Program-made: the position numbers and the translations under genes
Part shown: positions 52,444 to 57,626 of the stretch, piece after piece
How positions within the stretch are numbered: position 1 is the first letter of the stretch
Layout of the letters: the number at the start of each line of letters is the position of its first letter
NCBI GenBank assembly: GCA_025463865.1
Contig: JAODBH010000078.1
Coordinates: 1-57,626, forward strand
Reading direction: 5' to 3'
DNA: 57,626 nt
Source: Actinomycetes bacterium
Lineage (GTDB): Bacteria; Actinomycetota; Acidimicrobiia; IMCC26256; Chersky-534
The notes under the pieces: model-generated
Told to the model about the DNA's origin: nothing
Seen by the model: only the letters and a program-made list of their open reading frames with translations
Databases searched by the model: none

Positions 52444-53226
52444 TCAGCGACCCTGCCATTGCGGGGCGCGCTTCTCGACGAATGCCCGGGCGCCTTCTTG
52501 CGCGTCCTCACTCTCGAACACGACCGGAAGCAGCTCGTACCGGCGCTCGGAGGCGTTCTGGGCCCCGCTGCCCGCCAACCTGACGAGCTCCCGGGTCGCT
52601 GCGACCGCGAGCGGTCCGTTGGCGGCGATCCGCTCGGCGACGGCCAACGCCGCGCCGAAGACGTCGTCCGGTGGGACCACCGCGTTGACGAGGCCGAGCT
52701 CGTAGGCGCGATCCGCGTCGATGCTGTCGCCGGTGAGCGCGAGCTCCAACGCGACGCCGAGCGGGATGCGCTTCGCCAGCTCGAGGACACCGCTGCCGGC
52801 GAAGAGTCCCCGCTTGACCTCGGGCAGCCCGAACTTGGCCTCCGAAGACGTGACCACGACGTCGCAGGCCAGCATCAGCTCCAACCCTCCCGCGAGTGCG
52901 CTCCCGTTCACCGCGCCGACGACCGGCAACCCGGCGCCGCCCTCGAGCAACCGCATGTAGGCAGCGGTGCCCTCCTCGCGCTGGAGGCCGCCGGTGCCGT
53001 CGTCGGCCGAGAAGGCCCGCAGGTCCATGCCGGCGCAGAACGCGCGGTCGCCGGTGCCGGTCAGGACGACGGCCCGGATCCCCGGGTCAGCCGCCGCGCC
53101 GGTCATCGCGGCGCTGATCCCGGCGATCATCGCCCAGCTGAGCGCGTTGCGCGCCTCCGGGCGGTTGAGCCGCAGCGAGAGGACGGCGCCGTGCCGCTCG
53201 GTCACGAGCTCGTCGGCGTCGGTCAT
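52444..53226 (-). CDS. Enoyl-CoA hydratase of the acyl-CoA operon
   Basis: A 260-residue crotonase. The CoA and oxyanion region is DRAFCAGMDLRAF, and both Glu positions are kept (AGGLELMLACDVVV and KFGLPEVKRGLFAGSG). The second loop lacks the usual GGTQRL and reads GSGVLELAKRI, so the substrate pocket differs from the stand-alone hydratase at 42741. The ATG overlaps the kinase-like gene's stop (ATGA). It probably hydrates the enoyl-CoA made by the operon's dehydrogenase. Confidence 0.87.
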   Translation of the reverse strand: MTDADELVTERHGAVLSLRLNRPEARNALSWAMIAGISAAMTGAAADPGIRAVVLTGTGDRAFCAGMDLRAFSADDGTGGLQREEGTAAYMRLLEGGAGLPVVGAVNGSALAGGLELMLACDVVVTSSEAKFGLPEVKRGLFAGSGVLELAKRIPLGVALELALTGDSIDADRAYELGLVNAVVPPDDVFGAALAVAERIAANGPLAVAATRELVRLAGSGAQNASERRYELLPVVFESEDAQEGARAFVEKRAPQWQGR

Positions 53227-54245
53227 CCCTTGTAGTCGGTCGTCTCGGCGAGGTCGGCGGCGCCCTTCATGAGGTCGAGGACGATGGGCCCGAACGCCAG
53301 GAGCTTCTCGTCGTCGCCGGAGCGCTGGAAGCCCTGCTCGAGCACGATCGCGAGCTTCCACTTGGCGAGGACGATGTAGTAGTCGATGTCGTCGACCTGG
53401 CGGCCGGACACGTCGGAGTAGTGGGCCAGCAACTTGTCGCGCGACGGCATGCCCCGCATGTCGACGTAGCTCGCCTTCGACGCTTCGACCGCGCTGGTGT
53501 CCTCGGGCCAGCTCTGCACGACCCAGCCGAGGTCGAGCTTCGGGTCACCGACGGTGCCCATCTCCCAGTCGACGATCGCGGCGAGCTTCGCCGGCGCGCC
53601 GTCCTGGTACATCACGTTGGCGAACTGGTAGTCGCCGTGCATCACGCCGGGGATGTAGTCGATGGGGCGGTGGGAGCGCAGCCACGCCGACGCCTCGTCG
53701 AGCCCGGGGATCTCGCGGCCCTTGATCCGCTCGAGGAACGCGCTCCAGCGGTCGACCTGGCGCTCGTGGAATCCGTCGGGGCGGCCGAGGCCCTCGAGGC
53801 CCCGGGCCTTCCAGTCCACGTTGCCCAACAGGGCGATGCCTTCGACCAGCTGGTAGCCGAGCCCGGCGCGGGCGTCGATGTCGCTGTTGAACGGCTCCGG
53901 CCAGCCCGTGCGGCCCATCGGGGACCAGCCGTCGACGAAGCCCATCAGGTAGAACGACCGGCCGAGCACCGACGTGTCCTCGGAGACCGCGACCGCGGCG
54001 GTGTGCGGAACGTCGGTCCCGTCGAGGGCCTCGACGATCCGCCACTCGCGCATGATCCCGTTGTCGCGGTCGGCGGGAGCGGTGGGCGGAGGGATCCGGA
54101 TCGCGCAGTGGAGGTCACCGCGGCGAAGCTCGTAGATCTCGTTCTGGCTCCCGCCGGAGAGGTACTCGTGCTCGAGCGGCTCGCCCGTTCCGGGCAGGCC
54201 CTGCTCGTCCATCCACAGTGAGAGTCGTTCGAAATCAATGCTCAC
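53223..54245 (-). CDS. APH-fold kinase, ACAD11/LvaA-like
   Basis: A 340-residue protein kinase-like fold of the aminoglycoside phosphotransferase family. The catalytic loop is MHGDYQFANVMYQ and the metal Asp is in IVDWEMGTVGDPKLDLGW. An antibiotic-resistance role is unlikely: the gene is coupled by 4-base overlaps to an acyl-CoA dehydrogenase and a crotonase. The same domain is fused to a dehydrogenase in animal ACAD10/11, and in the Pseudomonas levulinate pathway LvaA phosphorylates a 4-hydroxyacyl-CoA. That reaction is the best hypothesis here. The GTG at 54245 is set by the overlap. Confidence 0.85.
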   Translation of the reverse strand: MSIDFERLSLWMDEQGLPGTGEPLEHEYLSGGSQNEIYELRRGDLHCAIRIPPPTAPADRDNGIMREWRIVEALDGTDVPHTAAVAVSEDTSVLGRSFYLMGFVDGWSPMGRTGWPEPFNSDIDARAGLGYQLVEGIALLGNVDWKARGLEGLGRPDGFHERQVDRWSAFLERIKGREIPGLDEASAWLRSHRPIDYIPGVMHGDYQFANVMYQDGAPAKLAAIVDWEMGTVGDPKLDLGWVVQSWPEDTSAVEASKASYVDMRGMPSRDKLLAHYSDVSGRQVDDIDYYIVLAKWKLAIVLEQGFQRSGDDEKLLAFGPIVLDLMKGAADLAETTDYKG

Positions 54246-55540
54246 AGGTTCCCCACCTCGTGCTCGATGTAGTCGGCGTACTTCGCCCGGGCTGCTTCCA
54301 GTTTCCGCGGGATCCACTCGGTCGGCCAGACGTCCGCGCTCGGCTTGTAGTCGTGCAGAACCTGGCGCGCGACCGTGACCTTGTGCACCTCGGTCGGGCC
54401 GTCGGCCAGACCCATCACCGCCGCATTGTGGATCATGGTGAAGAACGGCATCTCGTTGGTCGTGCCCAGGGCACCGTGCACCTGCATCGCCCGCCAGGCG
54501 ATGTCGTGGAGCACCGTCGGCATGACCACCTTCGCGGTGGCGATGTCCTTGCGGACCCGCTTGTAGTCCTTGTACTTGTCGATCTCCCACGCCGTGTACA
54601 GCACGAAGAGCCGGAACTGGACGAGCTGCGCGTACGAGTCGGCGATGTAGCCCTGCACGAACTGCTTGTCGGCGAGGAGGCTGCCCGCGGTCTCGCGGCT
54701 GAGCGCGCGCTCGGCCATCATGTCGAGGGCCTTCTGGGCGAGGCCGATCGTGCGCATGGCGTGGTGGATCCGACCGCCGCCCAGGCGGGTCTGCGCGATG
54801 GCGAACGCCTGGCCCTCGCCACCGAGCAGCGCGTCGGCCGGGACGCGGACGTCCTCGTAGTGGATGAGCGCGTGGGAGCCCTCGTTCATCGGGTCGTACG
54901 CCAGCCCGACGTTGCGGACGATGTTGACGCCGGGCGTGTCGGACGGCACGAGGAACATCGACATGCCCCGGTAGGCGCTGACGTCGGGGTCCGTGACCAC
55001 CATCACGATCAGGAACGAAGCCGTCTTCGCGTTCGAGGAGAAGAACTTCCAGCCGTTGATCACCCACTCGTCGCCGTCCTTGACGGCCCGGGTCGTGAAC
55101 ATCCGCGGGTCCGCGCCCGCGTGGGGCTCGGTCATCGAGTAGCACGAGAACATCTCACCGTTGAGCAACGGCGTGAGGTACCGCTCCTTCTGCTCCGGTG
55201 TGCCGTAGTGGGCGATGATCTCCGCGTTGCCGGTGTCGGGCGCCTGCGTGCCGAACACCACCGGCGCCCAGGACGACCGGCCGAGGATCTCGTTGAGCAG
55301 CGCCAGCTTCAGCTGCCCGTAGCCCTGGCCACCGAGGTCGGGGCCGAGGTGGCAGGCCCAGAGGTCGTGGCTCCGGACCTGGTCCTTCAACGGGTCGATC
55401 ACCTTCCGGCGCGCCTCGTCGAGCGGGATGAACTGCTGGTGCGGCCACAGCAGGTCGATGGGCTCGACCTCCTCGCGCACGAACGTGTCGACCCAGTCCA
55501 GCTTCTGCTGGAACTCCGGTTCGGTCTCGAAATCCCACAT
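54242..55540 (-). CDS. Acyl-CoA dehydrogenase, ACAD10/11-like
   Basis: A 432-residue FAD enzyme that makes trans-2-enoyl-CoA. MTEPHAGADPRMFTT and WVINGWKFFSSNA are the flavin and substrate strands, RLGGGRIHHAMRTIGLAQKALDMM is the C-terminal helical domain, and VHGALGTTNEMPF lies near the active site. It is slightly longer than short-chain enzymes and resembles the ACAD10/11 branch. The ATG has GGAGGGA just upstream. First gene of the operon; a TATTCT on the minus strand (55566-55571) is its likely -10, within the TetR palindrome. Confidence 0.9.
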   Translation of the reverse strand: MWDFETEPEFQQKLDWVDTFVREEVEPIDLLWPHQQFIPLDEARRKVIDPLKDQVRSHDLWACHLGPDLGGQGYGQLKLALLNEILGRSSWAPVVFGTQAPDTGNAEIIAHYGTPEQKERYLTPLLNGEMFSCYSMTEPHAGADPRMFTTRAVKDGDEWVINGWKFFSSNAKTASFLIVMVVTDPDVSAYRGMSMFLVPSDTPGVNIVRNVGLAYDPMNEGSHALIHYEDVRVPADALLGGEGQAFAIAQTRLGGGRIHHAMRTIGLAQKALDMMAERALSRETAGSLLADKQFVQGYIADSYAQLVQFRLFVLYTAWEIDKYKDYKRVRKDIATAKVVMPTVLHDIAWRAMQVHGALGTTNEMPFFTMIHNAAVMGLADGPTEVHKVTVARQVLHDYKPSADVWPTEWIPRKLEAARAKYADYIEHEVGNL

Positions 55541-55563
55541 GACGTCTCCCTCCGAAGACGCGG

Positions 55564-55578
55564 CAGAATAGAGTTCTG
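55564..55578. promoter_or_regulatory. Candidate TetR operator between acyl-CoA operon and tetR
   Basis: CAGAA-TAGAG-TTCTG is a perfect five-pair palindrome in a 41-base divergent gap. It covers TAGAGT (55569-55574), which ends 7 bases before the tetR ATG, and TATTCT on the other strand, a -10 for the dehydrogenase gene. A regulator bound here would block both promoters. Confidence 0.5.
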
Positions 55579-55581
55579 ACT

Positions 55582-56220
55582 ATGCCGAACGCAAGCAGCG
55601 ACGAGGCGAACGTCGTTCCGGGGCGGATCGCCCAGCGGACCCTGGCCGCGCGCAACGCCCGGTACAACGACGAGGTCCGCAGGCTCCTCGACGCCGCCCT
55701 CGAGCTCATGCAGCAGTGCGGCACCACGTCGAAGCCGCGGGTCGTCGACATCGTCGCTGCGGCGGGTCTGTCGAACGACGCGTTCTACCGGCACTTCGCG
55801 TCGAAGGACGCGCTGGTCGCCACGCTCCTCGACGACGGCTCCGAACGGCTCCGCGGCTATCTGGAGCACCAGATGGCGAAGGAGGGCAGCCCGGCGGTCA
55901 AGGTCGCGCGTTGGGTGGAGGGCGTGCTCTCACAGGCCGACGACGACATCGCCGCGACCACCCTCGCGGTGCTCTGGAACGGGGGCAGTGTCGGACAGGG
56001 ACCGGCTTCGGGCCGCCACTTCGCGAGCGGCCCCCTCTCGACGCTGCTGCTCGAGCCGTTCGCCGCGCTCGGGTCGACCACCCCCGAGCTCGACGCGTCG
56101 CTCGTCGCCCACGCGACCTTCGGCAAGCTCTCCGACTACCTGTGGCAGCAGGAGCGCCCGACGCGCGCCGAGATCGAGCGCATCACCGACTTCTGCCTCT
56201 CCGCGGTCACCCGATCCTGA
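55582..56220 (+). CDS. TetR-family transcriptional regulator
   Basis: A 212-residue regulator. The N-terminal helix-turn-helix reads VVDIVAAAGLSNDAFYRHFASKDALVATLL (about residues 53-82), followed by a divergent helical ligand domain. Ligands of regulators beside such operons are often acyl-CoAs. It is divergent from the dehydrogenase-kinase-crotonase-oxidoreductase operon, with a palindrome in the shared promoter, so it probably represses that operon and itself. Leaderless layout: TAGAGT ends 7 bases before the ATG. Confidence 0.88.
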   Translation: MPNASSDEANVVPGRIAQRTLAARNARYNDEVRRLLDAALELMQQCGTTSKPRVVDIVAAAGLSNDAFYRHFASKDALVATLLDDGSERLRGYLEHQMAKEGSPAVKVARWVEGVLSQADDDIAATTLAVLWNGGSVGQGPASGRHFASGPLSTLLLEPFAALGSTTPELDASLVAHATFGKLSDYLWQQERPTRAEIERITDFCLSAVTRS

Positions 56221-56274
56221 GGGCGCCGATCGAACGGGTGGTGGGGATGACCAGGGGCCGGGGATGCGCGCCTC

Positions 56275-56280
56275 TAGGCT
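56275..56280 (+). promoter_or_regulatory. -10 box of the LytR-CpsA-Psr gene
   Basis: TAGGCT ends 9 bases before ATG 56290 and 3 before an in-frame GTG at 56284; the ATG fits a near-leaderless message better. Confidence 0.4.
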
Positions 56281-56289
56281 GACGTGATC

Positions 56290-57626
56290 ATGTACAGCGC
56301 TCTTTCCCCACGCGCGTTCGTGGGACGGTTCGGCGTCGCGCTGCTCGTCGTCGTGGTCCTGATGACGGGGGTCGTGGTCGGCGTCAACGCCCGGGTGCGG
56401 GTGACGCTCAACGGGATCCATCGCATCCCGTTGAAGACCGATGCCTCGCTCGGCCCCGGTCAGCCCGCGAACATCCTCATGATCGGGTCGGACTCGCGTT
56501 CGTTCGTGGCCAACCAGACGCAGAGGAACGCGTTCGGTGACACGCAGAATGCGGGCGGCCAGCGCTCCGACACGATCATGGTGCTGCACGTCGATCCGCA
56601 GGCGAAGAAGGTGCTGCTCGTCTCGTTCCCGCGTGACCTGTGGGTCGACATCCCGGGCACGGGCCCGTCGAAGATCAACGCCGCGTTCAACAGCGGCCCC
56701 CAGAAGGTGATCGACACTCTGAAGGCCAATTTCCAGATTCCGATCAACCACTACATGGAGGTCGACTTCCAGAGCTTCCAGGGTGTGGTCGACGCGCTCG
56801 GCACCGTTCCGGTCTACTTCCCGTTGCCCACCCGCGACCTCAAGACGGGGCTCAACGAACCCGCGGGGTGCCAGGCGCTCAACGGGCAGCAGGCGCTGCA
56901 ATACGTGCGGTCCCGCTACCTCCAGGTGGCGTCCTTCGGCAAGTGGCGCTATCCCGATCCGATCCCCGACCTCGGCCGCATCGCCCGGCAGCAGGCCTTC
57001 CTGCGCAAGTTGGCCATGCTCGCGGTCCGCAAGGGGCTCAACAACCCGCTCGCGGCCAACGACATCGCGAGCAGCGTGCTCTCCAAGCTCCAGATCAGCC
57101 AGAGCTTCTCCACCGACGACATCCTGCGCCTCATCAACGCCTTCCGGTCGGTGAACCCCGGCGACCCGAACTCGATCCAGACGATGACGCTCGCGACGCA
57201 CCCCGCCGCGATCGGCGGTCAGGACGTCCTGCAGATGACGCAGCCCGACGCGAACTCGATGCTGACGGCCCTGCGCACGTTCACGTCGTCCAACGCGACG
57301 TCGGCCGTCGCCAACGGTCCGAAGCCGGCGACGATCCGGGTCCGGGTCCTCAACCGCGCCAACGGAGTCGGCGGTGCCGCCGGGAAGGCGCTCACGTCGT
57401 TCCAGCAGGACGGCTTCGTCGGCGTCGGCGTCGGCAACGTGGGCCGGAACGTGGCGAAGACCGAGGTCCGCTACGCGTCGGGGGCGTTGGAGAAGGCCAA
57501 GGTGGTCCAGAGCTACCTCGCGGGCGTCGGGACCCTGATCCCCGACGCGAGCCTGACCGACACCGACGTCGCCGTCGTGCTCGGCCAGGACTACACCGCA
57601 GTCACGCTCCCGGCCGGGGCCACCGC
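56290..57626 (+). CDS. LytR-CpsA-Psr (LCP) family glycopolymer transferase, 3' end outside window
   Basis: At least 445 residues; the frame is still open at the right edge. A short cytoplasmic N-terminus and one membrane helix (about residues 12-36) place the rest outside the cell. The LCP domain has NILMIGSDSR, RSDTIMVLHVDPQAKKVLLVSFPRDLWVDIP, KINAAFN, the NGQQALQYVRSRY motif and D-x-GRIARQQAFL, with the conserved Asp and Arg residues that bind polyprenyl pyrophosphate. A LytR_C domain begins near residue 355 (IRVRVLNRANGVGGAAG). LCP proteins attach glycopolymers from lipid carriers to peptidoglycan, so this could finish the envelope glycan begun by WecA. Confidence 0.93.
   Translation, partial: MYSALSPRAFVGRFGVALLVVVVLMTGVVVGVNARVRVTLNGIHRIPLKTDASLGPGQPANILMIGSDSRSFVANQTQRNAFGDTQNAGGQRSDTIMVLHVDPQAKKVLLVSFPRDLWVDIPGTGPSKINAAFNSGPQKVIDTLKANFQIPINHYMEVDFQSFQGVVDALGTVPVYFPLPTRDLKTGLNEPAGCQALNGQQALQYVRSRYLQVASFGKWRYPDPIPDLGRIARQQAFLRKLAMLAVRKGLNNPLAANDIASSVLSKLQISQSFSTDDILRLINAFRSVNPGDPNSIQTMTLATHPAAIGGQDVLQMTQPDANSMLTALRTFTSSNATSAVANGPKPATIRVRVLNRANGVGGAAGKALTSFQQDGFVGVGVGNVGRNVAKTEVRYASGALEKAKVVQSYLAGVGTLIPDASLTDTDVAVVLGQDYTAVTLPAGAT

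Noticed and set aside
53223..54245. Aminoglycoside resistance gene
   Set aside because: The fold matches, but coupling to acyl-CoA genes points to a metabolic kinase.

Overview
The window is a 57.6-kb stretch of very GC-rich chromosome from an actinobacterium. The strongest clue is gene order. rho, rpmE, prfA and prmC at the left, then wecA, the complete atp operon and murA, follow the order known from Mycobacterium and other Gram-positives. An Acidimicrobiia-like lineage fits the type-B L31, DUF1385 next to prfA, rpiB beside wecA and the Asp-type MurA, but I cannot prove the class from sequence alone. Coding is dense. I see no tRNA, rRNA, CRISPR array, insertion sequence or phage gene, and no gene-free gap longer than about 190 bases.

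Region 1 (1-6.3 kb) holds the transcription and translation block: rho (cut by the left edge), rpmE, a DUF1385 membrane protein, prfA, prmC, two small proteins of unknown role and a nitroreductase. Region 2 (6.3-20.6 kb) is a surface-glycan cassette sitting between prmC and the ATP synthase. On the minus strand a UDP-GlcNAc 2-epimerase is followed by two tandem AddB/Cas4-like nuclease-fold genes. On the plus strand come a PLP aminotransferase, a sugar dehydrogenase, a WbpD-like acyltransferase, a fused FAD-oxidoreductase/NodB deacetylase, a polyprenyl-phosphate-type GT2, two tandem GT39-like membrane transferases, rpiB and wecA. The epimerase, aminotransferase, dehydrogenase and acyltransferase together match four of the five enzymes of UDP-2,3-diacetamido-hexuronate synthesis.

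Region 3 (20.7-28.3 kb) is the atp operon: two accessory membrane proteins, then atpBEFHAGDC, behind a recognisable promoter. Region 4 (28.3-41.7 kb) contains glpX, a three-gene GT4/methyltransferase/alpha-toroid operon, an S9 peptidase, a class III nucleotide cyclase, a crotonase, murA, an Nfu iron-sulfur protein, MeaB and several methyltransferases. Region 5 (41.7-57.6 kb) contains an aldo-keto reductase, a second crotonase, galT, an LpdA-like flavoprotein, a biotin-dependent carboxylase alpha chain divergent from birA, pabBC, and a TetR-linked operon (acyl-CoA dehydrogenase, APH-type kinase, crotonase, quinone oxidoreductase). It ends in a LytR-CpsA-Psr protein cut by the right edge.

Two features recur. 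Genes in operons overlap by 1, 4 or 8 bases. Many first genes have a TANNNT box ending 6 to 8 bases before the start codon and no Shine-Dalgarno sequence, which is the layout of leaderless transcripts.
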